Shown here: positions 11,461 to 21,956 of the stretch, piece after piece
Numbering within the stretch: the first letter of the stretch is position 1
Layout of the letters: every line of letters begins with the position of its first letter
DNA from: Agarophyton chilense
Taxonomy: Eukaryota > Rhodophyta > Florideophyceae > Gracilariales > Gracilariaceae
Length of the DNA stretch: 64,000 nt
Assembly: GCA_030374765.1 (NCBI GenBank)
Contig: JARGXX010000002.1
Coordinates: forward strand, 1,550,001 to 1,614,000
Direction of reading: 5' to 3'
The notes under the pieces: model-generated
What the model was told of the DNA's origin: nothing
The model's input: the letters and a program-made list of their open reading frames with translations, nothing else
Database searches by the model: none
Position numbers and translations under genes: made by a program

Positions 11461-12540
11461 TTGTAAACGTCATATCCGTTCAAATTTAGTTTGGGGACAC
11501 AAAAAGCGGGTGGCTACAACCCAAGGGGACACAAGTAATAGATATGCTCTCGAGGGTACCAGCCCAGGGTAGGGCAAAGAAAAGAAGTCAATGAAAGACG
11601 ACAGAAGGAATGCGTGTACTGGGTAGGGAGTGCTGATGATAAAATGACCAATATATATGTGGCAGGCAGAGGCGAAGGTATAAAAGTGTGATGTAATATA
11701 TGAAATGTGTAAAGGCCTATACCACGATTTAAAGACTGGATGTATATATCGTGTAGTGCAACGCCAAGGGCGGCGGAAACACACGAAGATGTCCGAGTCT
11801 TCCTCCAAGGAGGGTAGCACGGCGACGGAGCCTCTCCGGAGTGAACACGACTAAGTCGGGGTGTAAGGCCGAGGTTCACCGGCACGCCAAGCGGGGAGAG
11901 TGCGGGATGCTAGAAGGGAGCAGACCAGGTATGAGCTGTATTCCACGGGAGTGGGCAAGTGATAAAGGAGGGACCACCCAGTGGGGGCGATCGGGGGCAT
12001 GGGCCACGAGAGCCAAAAGAAATATGTAGCAAACCCAATATTGGGGCGAGAACACGGCAGTGGTATGAAAGATATACACGCTAATGGCGGTGAGTCTCCT
12101 GTTGACGCAGGGTGGATAAGTCTACCGTTAATAACGCGGCTTCACCTCCGTAGAGTGTGGAAGACTCGCGAAAGCGGAAAAAGACTTAGAGCCAAGAACC
12201 CTGGTTGGGGAGGTTTACTGAGTGTCAGGACGAGGTCGCCATGGCACTATATAGTGTAAAATACTGTAACGAGCTCCCTAACCTAGTGTAGTAAAGCTAA
12301 ATAAATAGAGAAATATCCAGCTATGCTGTGCCAACCTGTCCTGGGCCACCCGTGGTACACGTGGGTAAGTCACACCCGAATCGGGGCCACGGCGCACGGC
12401 CGCCGGTGCACTTCGCGTACAACGCGTATACACCTGGCTATGCCAGCCCGCTAGTAGCGGTATTACTCATAGATCTCACAAGTATAGCCCGAGGCGGAAA
12501 AACAACCAAGTCCTGGAAAACGGCCCTCACGAAGGTTGCA
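11461..12540. other. GC-richer intergenic block, short shared repeat at its left end
   Basis: The stretch at about 11,500-11,575 shares the words GGGGACAC and CTCGAG-GTACCAGCCCAG with 23,768-23,815, just before zinc-finger repeat copy 3. Several short frames overlap on both strands, but none resembles a protein I know. The rest shows no identifiable feature. Confidence 0.4.
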
Positions 12541-13640
12541 CTTCATATCGCAAACGTTCTAGAAAATAGTATTGTTCTTCTTTCTGACGCCGGCACGATG
12601 ACGACGACTTTTACAATGAACTCGTAGATCGTGGGATTCGGGGAACTTGATATTGCATACACGGCACCAGACGTCGGTGTCTTTTTAATAGGCGCGTCGT
12701 AGTGCGTTTTGGTGCTTATGACCGCCTCGGTGTACCTCTAATTGGCGCGGGATCTGCAAGTTGATGCTGCAAACGGCACAGCGCCTCAGGGAGAGTTTAC
12801 GGGATGGAGGGCGGCGGCGACGCTTCTCGCGTTGAGTATCGACCCAAAGGATGTGGCGGGCGCGCGGGTTGCTAAAGGGTTCGATAGAGGGCGAAGAGTC
12901 GGTGAGGGGTGTGGCTTCATTGGTGACGCTGACAGCTTCCACTTCCGAATCGAAACCTTGCTCAGTAGAATACTCGCTTGAAGAAATCGAAGACGTTCGC
13001 ATTATATGCAAGTCATGAAAAAGGCAGTATTTGCACAAAATACCAAAAGAGCGGTGAAAGTCACTTAATCTTGAACGAATGTCGAATGGCCGTAGAGTAT
13101 CAGCCCTACGCCGTATCACGCGGTTCTGTTAACTACAGGAGGTGCTAAACAGTCCCACGTGAGTGACCGGTTCGCATAAAATGTCGGCGCAGCCGCCGTA
13201 GAAAACGGACTCAACCCCCAAGTATAGAAAGAAAAGGAAGCGAATTGATGGCAAGAGAGGCATAAACTATGCAAAGAGATAGTTTTGGTTCCAAAGGAGG
13301 GAGGGGGATGAGCCGCTTTTTGTCGAGCTGACCAGAGTCGGTCGGAGCCGACCGAAGTCGTCCTTATAGACAATTTGCAGGAAGGTCGGCGCGAGAATTC
13401 GTGCGGCTTCCGGTCCGGTACGGGCCAGCCTGTCCAAATTGCGCGCCTTACTCGAAGCAGAACGCATTTGCGTTTCGTACTGAATTGCTGGCTCTAAATA
13501 AATCTTCTTTCTACAGCGTTGCGTCCAAATAATAGCTTAATTTCTATATTAGTTGAGTGAAACTGTAGGACCGATGCGCGTCGCTTACGTTCATTTACAC
13601 GAAGCGGCACGCGTTTTACTCGTGCGTTTTAAACGCCTCA
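12541..13640 (-). repeat. Dispersed zinc-finger repeat, copy 2 (fullest)
   Basis: Read on the minus strand this copy has the common leader (from about 13,640), a first conserved reading frame (13,267-13,467, with RNLDRLARTGPEAARILAPT), a spacer, and then the zinc-finger ORF. It is the longest of the three copies and roughly 85-90 % identical to copy 3 over the shared part by eye. No terminal repeats or target duplications were found, so the class of element is open. Confidence 0.6.
12685..13002 (-). CDS. Putative small zf-met/U1-type zinc-finger protein of the dispersed repeat
   Basis: This reading frame has 105 codons, starting at MRTSSISSSEYS, a start shared with copy 3. The first half is acidic and Ser/Glu-rich. 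A basic stretch REKRRRRPPSRK follows, and then CAVCSINLQIPRQLEVHRGG with HKH fits the C-x2-C-x12-H-x5-H spacing of U1/matrin-type (zf-met) zinc fingers, which bind RNA or RNA-DNA hybrids in known families. A second finger-like motif of the same spacing (CRVCNIKFPESHDLRVH) lies about 40 bp further downstream beyond the stop. Whether the gene is expressed is unknown. It may be a host family amplified by duplication or the cargo of an unclassified element. Confidence 0.45.
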   Translation of the reverse strand: MRTSSISSSEYSTEQGFDSEVEAVSVTNEATPLTDSSPSIEPFSNPRARHILWVDTQREKRRRRPPSRKLSLRRCAVCSINLQIPRQLEVHRGGHKHQNALRRAY

Positions 13641-14293
13641 CAAGTAGAGAGAAGACGAATGCCCTGAATCCCCGACAAGAAGAGACAGATGTTTAAATTA
13701 CTGCGTCTTTTTCTGAGAGCTTCAAGGAATAAGCCGTTCACGTTTTTCGTTTTCGTTAACGTCAACACTTATTAAGAAAGTGTAAGAGTGGGAAAACAAT
13801 CAATGCTTTTGTTTTCGTTTACGTTCGTGTTGCCGTGACCCTGTCCTTCTTCGGTTACGCTAACTCTATCGTAGCTTATATAACAAGGTTTGTTACCTTC
13901 ATGTTTGAATGGCTTCGAATTCAAACATATGCATTTGTAACAACGGGTGCTATGGATCAAGGCGAGCGGGTGCCACGTAGTACTATATTACAGACAGGGC
14001 CTCTATGCAAAGTTCGTTCAGCTGTCTGCGATCGGCCCGCTTGTCATCCCTCTTTGCGGGTAGACAATCTTGGATGTCACTGGCGCAATTGTGAGCTCAT
14101 TGTCTGCCATGCAGTCCATGCTGTGATCCTTAGCTTGTTTCGTTGGCGATCACCACTTTCAAAACCATTCGCTCACCGTCAGCAATAATATCGAAAAGGA
14201 ATAGCCGTGCACATGTTGGTCTTTTGTTGAAGGGTTTCAAAGGCCCCGAAATGAACAAATCATTTTCATTGAAGGCTAGAGTCACTGTACATG
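13641..14293. other. Intergenic, nothing recognised
   Basis: One open frame on the plus strand (13,835-14,188) has no recognisable domain and unremarkable composition. I do not call it a gene. The region probably includes the 3' flank of the membrane-protein gene at 14,294. Confidence 0.5.
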
Positions 14294-15559
14294 TTAAATC
14301 TGCTCCTCCACTGACTCGTCGGGTTGACGACTAACGTCATCATGACTCCGATTCATGTGCACCCGGCGCATAACCCTCTCTCGCAACCCCGTTTTCACTC
14401 TTCTCAAGAAGTCAAACTCTTCTGAGGACGAGCTTGACACGTACATGAGCCGCTCACCATGTTCGTATACGCTGGTAACGACCGGATTAGACGTGATGGG
14501 CTCGTCTATGTTTCGGTGAGTGCGCTGTGCCCAATGCAACGGATCGCCCATGTCGTAGAATATTTGACGTTTGAATAGAAAAGTTGAAAAGAACGCGAGA
14601 AAAGAAAGAGCCCATGTGATGACAGCAATAATAATTAGTGAGCGTGGAACTTGAGTGGCATCTTCAAGCACGTCAAAACGACACTCGGAATTTTCAGAAC
14701 TCGTTAGGATTCTTCGGCGCAATTCCAGTGGGTCAGTGATGTCATTGAAGTATGCATCGAGGGCTCTCGCCGCTAGCACAGATTCCTGGTCTTTGCTTAT
14801 GTTGAACAGCAGTTCGGTTTGCAAAAAAGGGATAGTCCTTTCCGGTGGGGGATCTATGTCACTTTTAAGTAACGAAATAGATATCAGTAGCTCGTTGTTG
14901 CGAAGTTCGCTGTACACGCATTCGGAATTGTTTGGGACTCGTGGGGATGGCGCGCATATTAAATTACGATTCACATTAGGGCCAATGTTTGCGTTGATGA
15001 CGCCCTCTCCAGAATACTTGTACAAGGCAGACTTGCTACAACGAAAGTCACCGTCTATCCTGCTTCGATTGCCGACTCTTTGGAAGACAGTCTGGTTTTC
15101 TGCACGAATACAGTTGATCAGGACAGAATTTGAATAGACATCGAAGACCTGGCCGTCTATTAGGTCATATCTAGCTACGGAAACGCAAGGGCGACGCTCG
15201 GGTGTGCGGCTGAAATCTGGGTCACTGAAGAAGGACATTATGACCTCAAGAACGATGAAGACGACCATGGCAAAAATGGCGAGAAACCTGGTTCGAATGC
15301 GATGATATCGGACGCTGACCGGTCTGCCTTGTCTGAGAGCTTGACACTCGGCATATCGGTTGAAGCCAAGCGCGGCAGCGAAGAGACACAGCTCGGCAAA
15401 GCCCGACATGACTGTGATGAAAAGACTGACAAACTGCGCCTTGAAACGAATGAGCACCATGACGATGACGTGCGCGGAAGCGGGAAGAGAGGGACAATCC
15501 GCATGGAAGAACGGCACGCAGAGCAGAAGCACCAACAGCGGGGTTTTGGAACGGAGCAC
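14294..15559 (-). CDS. Multi-pass membrane protein, unknown family
   Basis: This is a 421-residue protein in one uninterrupted frame. Residues 5-20 are hydrophobic and look like a signal peptide or first helix. Further membrane segments are likely at about 42-66, 91-111 and 307-328. The loop between the last two (about 112-306) has six cysteines (125, 150, 174, 202, 214, 293) and N-glycosylation sequons at N155, N164, N210 and N253, so it probably faces the lumen or outside with disulfides. The C-terminal tail of about 90 residues has a SSSSSEE acidic cluster and basic RRVKTGLRERVMRR segments and should be cytosolic. I recognise no family. It stands alone between repeats. The start was chosen for the hydrophobic leader; an overlapping longer frame on the same strand (15,246-15,968) looks like a compositional shadow. 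Confidence 0.75.
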   Translation of the reverse strand: MLRSKTPLLVLLLCVPFFHADCPSLPASAHVIVMVLIRFKAQFVSLFITVMSGFAELCLFAAALGFNRYAECQALRQGRPVSVRYHRIRTRFLAIFAMVVFIVLEVIMSFFSDPDFSRTPERRPCVSVARYDLIDGQVFDVYSNSVLINCIRAENQTVFQRVGNRSRIDGDFRCSKSALYKYSGEGVINANIGPNVNRNLICAPSPRVPNNSECVYSELRNNELLISISLLKSDIDPPPERTIPFLQTELLFNISKDQESVLAARALDAYFNDITDPLELRRRILTSSENSECRFDVLEDATQVPRSLIIIAVITWALSFLAFFSTFLFKRQIFYDMGDPLHWAQRTHRNIDEPITSNPVVTSVYEHGERLMYVSSSSSEEFDFLRRVKTGLRERVMRRVHMNRSHDDVSRQPDESVEEQI

Positions 15560-16689
15560 GACGAATTGGAGACGCTGTCAACAAGGAGCGGTGGAAGACG
15601 GAGCGCACGGCGCGGAGGTAGTTAAGAAGACGATAAGAGGCGAGATAGCCAGTAGCGTGTGTTGTGAAGTATATGGCGGCACGGGCAGGGGGTGTGTAGA
15701 GGGAGGGGGCGACGGTGAGCGGCGGAGCAGCTCGGATGGGCACACGCGTGCGCGGAGGCGTAAACGGCGGGTGTGAGCATGGCGGCGTGGTCGGGGCCAC
15801 GTTGAGCTCAGAGGGGACGCCGCATACTATCGGGGTTTCTGGCCTCATGCATGCATTGCTGCTGCACGGGCTGCGCAGTGCCACTATGGTCGACGGCTGT
15901 GGACGTACTCTATGAGCGCAATCCGTTCGAAAGCACTTTGATGCGGGCGCCCAGCACGATTCGCACACCCGCCAGACATGCGTGGCGCTTTTCCAGCTGC
16001 ACGATGTCTATCCGCCTCGCTAGCTCCAGTACAGTGCGCGAAATTCAATTAAAGCCACCCCCCGTTTGCTGATGCACGCTCTACACTGTTAATAACACCA
16101 TTTACAGGAAACACCCACGAAATCTAATTCAAGTCCACTGCAGTATTCCTTACTTGGAACAAAAGCGCGCTCATTTCGAATAAAACAAGCTAAACCCAAT
16201 TCTCCTCTAAATGTCTTACCAAACAAAAGACCCAACGCTTAGAAATGGGCCGTGGAAAACCTTCGACAACTATACAAAGAAGAACGATACTTCAGCTTCA
16301 GTTCATTGATTTTCACAAAATGAAATAGCTCAAACAATTAAAGGCTCTCGTACAGTAGTAACAAACAACTTCATTAAACACTCCGAAAACAAAAACAAGC
16401 GCTACAAAGAATCCAAAATCATAATCTCAATTCACTTGCTGTAAATGCTCGGCTTTGCGTGCGTTTAAACTTTCTTTACTTCCATTCCGAAGCTTCGAAA
16501 TGATCATATTATACCAAGTTTTGTCGAACGCATTAACAGATGCTACATAATGATCTAAATGAAAGTTTTATAACAAAATGAATTTGCATTATTGATAACC
16601 ATGCAAAAAAAGTTTTTGTGCGAAGTAGAGAATATGATTCTTTCTATAGCAAGAAAAAGAAACTAATACAGTACCGCTGACGAAAAAAT
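15560..16689. other. Upstream of the membrane-protein gene; GC-rich then AT-rich
   Basis: The first 400 bp are GC-rich and should hold the promoter and leader of the minus-strand gene ending at 15,559. Beyond about 16,060 the sequence turns AT-rich with no gene, repeat or RNA recognised. Open frames in the GC-rich part occur on both strands without protein-like features. Confidence 0.5.
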
Positions 16690-17460
16690 TTACCATTTGG
16701 ATAAAGAGATTAAAAAAGGCACGCAGAAGCCGAGGTTTTATTCATGTAATTACACAGCCGTTACATTACGCAAGATATCTTATCTACCGCAATTGGCTCT
16801 TTGGATACTTTTCATGGATATTGAGGCCCGCCGGCAACGACGCAAAAGCAGTGAGATGTTTTCGGCTGGTATAAGAAGGAATAGCTAAAGAGTTTGATCT
16901 CCACCTGTTGGATATCTCAAAATTGGCACTGCAGTCGTGGCTTGATTTTTTGCAACAAACTATTGCTCGTTGTTGGGTAAACAAAAAATGTATTACCGCT
17001 GCACTACGCGTCTTAAACCTCTTCAAGCGAAGAAAAAATGTGCGACAGTAGCAAAGCTGAACATGATAGGCAAATTGCGGACAAACTGGAGCAATTGGGT
17101 TTTTTTTGATCTTCTTGACCCGTTTTATGAACAGTTTTCGGTCTCCGCTACCAATGAGGACGTTGAAAATTGGTTGGTATTCTAGGATGACGTTAATGTC
17201 AGTAAAGCAATAGTTGAGGACGCTTTATGCTTGAAAAAAAAGAAGAGAGTAATGTACTTTATTAATAAGGCGATGAGTAGTCGGATGATAATGAAGAAGA
17301 GATAATTAGTAAGACGTTGCTACCTATAAATTTTATCAAAGAAGCGATTGCGGATCTGGAGCTGTGGGTGTTTGAAAGTAATTTTCGTGATGTCTTTTAC
17401 TGATTGCAGGAAGTAAAATGAGGTTTTATGCAGGCAAAGCGTCTTGAGGTTTTCTTCCGC
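16690..17460 (+). pseudogene. Degraded pogo/Tigger-like transposase
   Basis: Plus-strand frames carry remnants resembling the C-terminal half of pogo/Tigger/Jerky-type DDE transposases. One segment (about 16,890-17,000) reads LALQSWLDFLQQTIARCWV, close to the family pattern of a Trp helix followed by TI-x-NCW. Near 17,250-17,400 an acidic stretch with DDNEEE is followed by LLPINFIKEAIADLELWVFE, similar to the acidic tail plus conserved helix at the end of Tigger proteins. The region is crossed by several stops and frame changes, and no catalytic core or terminal inverted repeats were seen. The assignment rests on pattern memory and needs a profile search. Confidence 0.4.
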
Positions 17461-18227
17461 TCTCGTTAGCTTTTAATCAGAGAAATGTTGAAGTAAACGC
17501 TTCTCTGATAGTACTACCTCAACTGTATAATGCGCGCTCCAAAATAGTGCTAGGTCAATCTTGTACGAGGGCAGCACTACATGGTAATACCCTCTGTACG
17601 AAAACTGGGCTGCTGTGGCCTTCTCTGTTTGTGGGAACACCACTTCCGATAATTGTATTTATTTTTGTTTCGCGGACTGTAATAGCCAATGATCGTGCAA
17701 AATGGCACCACGGCCTGACCAGAGACTCCTCAACACAGCGTGTTTTGCGCATTTTTTGTCTCACGAGTGAGGAACGGTATGCCAGACTTGCTCGTCGAAA
17801 GTGGACTGAAAACGATGTCTCCCGAACCTAACCTAGGCAAAAATGAAGCCCTCCTCTCCGCCTTTGGGCTAACTCCAGTTGTGAATTCAACTAAGATAGG
17901 AAAACTATTGTAGAGAAAATGATTTTCTATTTGATGGTCAAGAATACGACACCCAGAAATACACTGTCGTTTGGCCGGTAAACGCTAAGCCAGTAAAAGG
18001 AATTCACCTCGCGCTAAAAGGATTTAGATTTAGTGTTTGAGAAAATTTGCAGACTACCCGGCAAGTCCGACGCAATAAGGAAGTGTTTTGTTTCCCTCGT
18101 GCTTCCCTACAGTGATCTCTATGTTACATGTGCGTGTGAGGAACTGTGAGGAACTGTGAGGAACGTGGAAAAAGCATGTGTTTAGGCATTTCGTAGCTGG
18201 GGAGTTTCGGTTTAACGCGCACGAGCT
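17461..18227. other. Intergenic, 3' side of eL28
   Basis: Short frames overlap around 17,550-17,830 without recognisable domains. A small tandem repeat lies at 18,136-18,164. The last bases form the 3' flank of the eL28 gene. Confidence 0.5.
18136..18164. repeat. Short tandem repeat, unit GTGAGGAACT
   Basis: Two full 10-bp units and a third of 9 bases follow each other without interruption. This is typical replication slippage in intergenic DNA. Confidence 0.9.
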
Positions 18228-18644
18228 TTATTCAGTGGCTATGAATTTAGTGTGATCGACACCATTGTTCTTGCGAGCCAAAGCCTTGTAGATAGCGGAA
18301 ACTTTTCGGAGAGCAACCTTCTTTTTGTTTGGGGCATAAGAACTGAGGAGCTTATCGGTTCTGGCCAAAGCTTTCCGGACGCCACCCGTGAGAGTAATAC
18401 TGTGCCACATCTTGTCGGGATTGCGTCGAGCTTCGGCCTTGCGGTTCTTGAGGCTCAACACGGGGATTCCATCTTCGTTTGGAGACACGTCAACAGCCGC
18501 GATGCGGCAGAAACCGCTGTCACTCTTGGTATACAGGCTGCGTAAAGAGCCTTTCTCATAAACGCGGACAGTGCGCGGCGTCGGTGATGTAACGGTCTTA
18601 CTGTTGTTTTTGCGGATGATCTGCCAGAGGAGAGCCTCAGACAT
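18228..18644 (-). CDS. RPL28: 60S ribosomal protein eL28
   Basis: This 138-residue protein is close to the usual eL28 length (human about 137). The N-terminus SEALLWQIIRKNNSKTV matches the family's LxWxxVRxxNxFLxK start. The central GFCRIAAVDVSPNEDGIPVLSLK corresponds to the strand with the xGVEP-type motif, and the basic C-terminal part KKKVALRKVSAIYKALARKN matches the Arg/Lys-rich helix that contacts rRNA. It is a eukaryote-specific protein of the large cytosolic ribosomal subunit. The frame is intact with no visible intron. It is transcribed away from the organellar uL15 gene, which starts 439 bp to the right, so the two may share a promoter region. Confidence 0.9.
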   Translation of the reverse strand: MSEALLWQIIRKNNSKTVTSPTPRTVRVYEKGSLRSLYTKSDSGFCRIAAVDVSPNEDGIPVLSLKNRKAEARRNPDKMWHSITLTGGVRKALARTDKLLSSYAPNKKKVALRKVSAIYKALARKNNGVDHTKFIATE

Positions 18645-19083
18645 GGTGAAGCGACGAGGTAAAGAACTTACGGGAAAACACCGGTAAAGGGATGTGGAAA
18701 TGGGTGAGCCGCTGCACTAGGGATCCCTTGTTGAAAGAGTTATTGCCCGTGGGTTTTCAGTGTTGCTAGCGAAGAGTTGACGGTCGCCGGAATGCGAGAG
18801 AGAGCACTGCCGTCGTCGAGCACAGCTGTTCCCGTGTGCAACGTGGCATTGTTGGTCTCTGTCTCATTTTTGGATCAGGTGCGTTGCAGATCTGATCTAA
18901 TGTTTTGCGTCCATACGACACTGCCGCTGCACTGTCCATTGCGAATCGGACGAGCTCACACCCTCGAAGTGCGGCCCGATTGCCCGTAGCTCCATCGCAT
19001 TCTACGAGCTCAATTTATAGCCGCTGCCTCTCACTCCCGAACCGTCCGTAAACGCTTATGCTCCAATTCCGAGTCTCGGAACT
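18645..19083. promoter_or_regulatory. Divergent promoter region of eL28 and uL15
   Basis: The 439 bp between two divergently transcribed ribosomal protein genes should contain both promoters and both leaders. No clear TATA box or known motif was identified. That the region drives both genes is inferred from the layout only. Confidence 0.5.
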
Positions 19084-19848
19084 ATGCAGCCAGCCTTCGT
19101 CGCACCACTGGGCGGCGCCCCAAAGCACACGACTTACATAGGCCTTCGTCCAGCCACTTGCCGTTTTCCTGAACGCATACCGTCGGTTGCGCGTCCTGCC
19201 CGCCATGTAAGCCCCACCGCGAAGATCTTCGACTGGAAGAAGCGACAGGATCCCAACTATGGGAAACTTCCCGAAGAGGACGATGGCATTTTCAAGTTTA
19301 CAAACCTGAAGCCAGCCCCGGGCTCGCGTCATCGCAAGAAACGCAAGGGTCGTGGTGACGCCGCGGGACAAGGTGCGCGATGCGGTTTTGGAATGCGTGG
19401 TCAAAAGAGTCGCTCGGGTCGATCTGTGCGTCTCGGTTTCGAGGGTGGTCAAACTCCACTATACAGACGCATTCCCAAATTTGTCGGCAGGCCAATGGGC
19501 CCTGGCCACAAAAAAACAAAGTATGCTCTCTTGAAGATTGAGCATCTGAACGGCTGTGAGGAGGGTGAAATTGTCACTTTTGAAGGACTTAAGGAAAAAG
19601 GAATCGTGACTAAACAGAAGCTCAAAATCTGGAAGGTGGTCGGGGGTACGGATTTATCAGTTCGAAACCTTACTGTCAAGGCTCATGCATTTACGACATC
19701 TGCCGTAGAGGCCATCGAAGGTGCGGGCGGAACGTGCGTTCTCATATCTCCGACCACTGGGAAGGACATCGTTTTTGACGAAGGCGCGGCGGACGATACT
19801 GTTGACGAAAACGCTTCAGAAGAAGTCGAAGCCTTGAATGACTCATAA
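19084..19848 (+). CDS. Organellar (probably plastid) 50S ribosomal protein uL15
   Basis: This 254-residue protein has a bacterial-type L15 core at about residues 75-220. The segment SRHRKKRKGRGDAAGQG and the following GFGMRGQKSRSG are the hallmark Gly/Arg-rich N-terminal extension that threads into 23S rRNA. GFEGGQTPLYRRIPKFVG follows, and the C-terminal KIWKVVGGTDLSVRNLTVKAHAFT region carries the L15 signature. The first 70 or so residues are an extra leader beginning MQPAFVAPLGG, with an early Phe as in red-algal plastid transit peptides and few acidic residues before residue 50. An acidic tail closes the protein. Red-algal plastid genomes are not known to encode L15, which fits a nuclear copy; a mitochondrial destination is the alternative. 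It is intronless as seen here. Confidence 0.85.
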   Translation: MQPAFVAPLGGAPKHTTYIGLRPATCRFPERIPSVARPARHVSPTAKIFDWKKRQDPNYGKLPEEDDGIFKFTNLKPAPGSRHRKKRKGRGDAAGQGARCGFGMRGQKSRSGRSVRLGFEGGQTPLYRRIPKFVGRPMGPGHKKTKYALLKIEHLNGCEEGEIVTFEGLKEKGIVTKQKLKIWKVVGGTDLSVRNLTVKAHAFTTSAVEAIEGAGGTCVLISPTTGKDIVFDEGAADDTVDENASEEVEALNDS

Positions 19849-20403
19849 ACGTCATAAACGGAAACAATAGAGCAAATGGGAGAGCTGTGGATTGCACCCC
19901 ACGTGTTAACTCTATCCAACATGTATGCACCATAAGGTAATTATGAGCGTGGCCATGTTACAGTGGCCATGTTACAGAGATGTACCGACAGGACGATCTT
20001 AGATATCCACATTTCATGCATGTCATAAAAACCTGTCATGGCTTAATGTTCCCCAGTGTCACTCGCTGAAAATTGTCTCACATTCACTCCAACCAGAACC
20101 AAGACTTTCCCGCGAGAAGCATGACTTTGCGGTTTTACGACTTGGCGGCACAGCAAAGTTTATGAAAGATAACTTCTTAGAATTAATTAAGCTCTCTTGT
20201 GAGAGAGACAACCGCCAAGATTGTTGGATCCTTAGATGTGTTGCAGATCACATTCATCCGGACATCGGCGGTGACGCAAGACAACATTCAGGCGGATCTT
20301 TTGGTGCTGGCAAGCCTGAAATCGTTGTGGCCGTGCCCGTTGTCCATTTGCTACCGTTGACATCAGCACAAAGACCCTTTTTGACCGATTTTACCCTTTT
20401 CAG
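19849..20403. other. Intergenic, 3' flank of uL15
   Basis: No gene was recognised. A perfect 14-bp tandem duplication (GTGGCCATGTTACA, 19,949-19,976) is the only visible repeat. A short plus-strand frame at 20,162-20,407 shows no domain. Confidence 0.5.
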
Positions 20404-20802
20404 CTAATTATGGGACTGAGTGCCAAACCAGTCTACCATCCCAATAGAAAGAGCACGAAGCAAGTGTTCCTCCTTTAATGTAGCGGGGGGGGGGTATGTA
20501 GCAGCTGCGTCTGCAGCAGTTGCGTCTGTAGCGGTTGCCTCTCTTACATCTATGCAGAAACAGAAACACACATCATCTTTGATGAAGAGCACACCTTGAC
20601 CAGCCAGAACGGAGTAAGAGCCTCGCAGCACGAAATCTTTTCTGACAGCTCGCACAGCGAAAATAGAGATGTGTGCATCATCAATAGCTTTTGGCCTTCT
20701 ACAAGAGAGAGAAACATATATGATAGAACTTGTACTCCTTCGAAATAAGGAGGGTAAAACAGAAACGGGGAAGTGGTAGCAACCACCATCACGAGCTTGC
20801 AT
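20404..20802 (-). CDS. Hypothetical protein, weak
   Basis: An open frame of 132 codons with no recognised domain. It contains a cysteine- and phenylalanine-rich run (FIKDDVCFCFCIDV) and then an Ala/Thr-rich stretch that comes from a microsatellite-like sequence next to a run of ten guanines (20,485-20,494). It lies between two real genes in the island, which makes a gene possible, but length and composition do not prove it. It may also be part of a gene with introns that I cannot resolve. Confidence 0.2.
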   Translation of the reverse strand: MQARDGGCYHFPVSVLPSLFRRSTSSIIYVSLSCRRPKAIDDAHISIFAVRAVRKDFVLRGSYSVLAGQGVLFIKDDVCFCFCIDVREATATDATAADAAATYPPPATLKEEHLLRALSIGMVDWFGTQSHN

Positions 20803-21956
20803 CGTTTCTAGAACTGTGTACTTCAGTGTATCGTCTCAACAATTTCGTGCTTTAAAACAAATTAGAGATAGGATGAGCAAGACGGGGTATGTTCGTTCTC
20901 CAGCCAATATGCCGAACGCTTAGCACCTGGCACGACGAACTTTTGGAGTGAAATCTCAACCCCTCTTATGCCATGGGAACTGGATGTCAGGAACACCGCT
21001 TGAAAAGCACAACATACATTAACTGGACTGTTTGACAAGTTCGGAATTGTAGGCCATCCCTACGAAGGTAACTCTTAGGAAGATTGCAGTACAATGCTAG
21101 TATGAAAAAAAAAAACAGCGGAACACCAGAGATAAAAGGTATAAGATTCGAACACGAGTGTCGAAGAGGGCGTCTTCGATTGTACAAGATAGCATCTAAA
21201 CCATATCGCGTCAATGTCAACTTCTAGAGGAGCCCAAAGACGAAAAAGGAGAACGAGATGATATAGGAAAGACAATGCTTGCATGAACCCCTTAACGGAA
21301 TTAGACAGATAGAAGGCAAAAATCAGGCTAGTCCTTGTGAGCGATGCTTTACGCTTTTTCCGTGCATCGACGGCGACGAGCAGACGTTTGGAGCAGCGAA
21401 GAAACCGGTGGTGAGCGTGAGGAGCCGGAGCCACTTTTGAGCGATAACCATGAAATAAATTATTTTCCTGTGGAAATCTTAGTGCCTTTTTTAGTCTTTT
21501 TGTGTAAATATTCTCATGGCCGCGAGTAGAGGATTGCAGTGATGCAGCCCAGCGCATCTGGTCAAACTTCGTGAGGTAACACTTTGGTTAACGCTCGGGC
21601 GATTTGTCTGTTGACAAGGTTCGCTCGTCTCACCAAGCTAAAATTGCTACCGCGTTTGTGTGCACAGAATTTCTTCTTGAAACTCAAGTCTTTCGAGATG
21701 CCTTATGGCCCAAGAGTGAACCTACGTGAAGTTGTACATCACCCACACACGACCGCTGTTTTTTGTTTACTAAGTGAATTTGGCCAAAGCGTCCAATCCC
21801 GCTTTAGTTTATTTGCTCTGCAAACTGAAATTACCTTCGGAGGTCAGAGTGCCGAAAAAAGTACTCTGTTTTCTGATCAAAGTGACTCCTCACCTGCGAG
21901 GAATATATATTCATCACAGGTACCGATCGACGCACAATTATTATTAAGGTTCAAAG
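20803..21956. other. Intergenic, upstream of the glycosyltransferase-like gene
   Basis: Several overlapping frames on both strands (for example 21,075-21,557 minus and 21,584-21,991 plus) lack protein-like features. The right end should hold the promoter and leader of the gene at 21,957. An ATATATATTC word lies at about 21,904-21,913, 40-50 bp before the start codon. Confidence 0.45.

Noticed and set aside
15246-15968. A 240-codon frame overlapping the membrane-protein gene
   Set aside because: It shares the strand but not the frame of the gene at 14,294-15,559, is Arg/Ser/Pro-rich in the manner of a compositional shadow, and has no domain.
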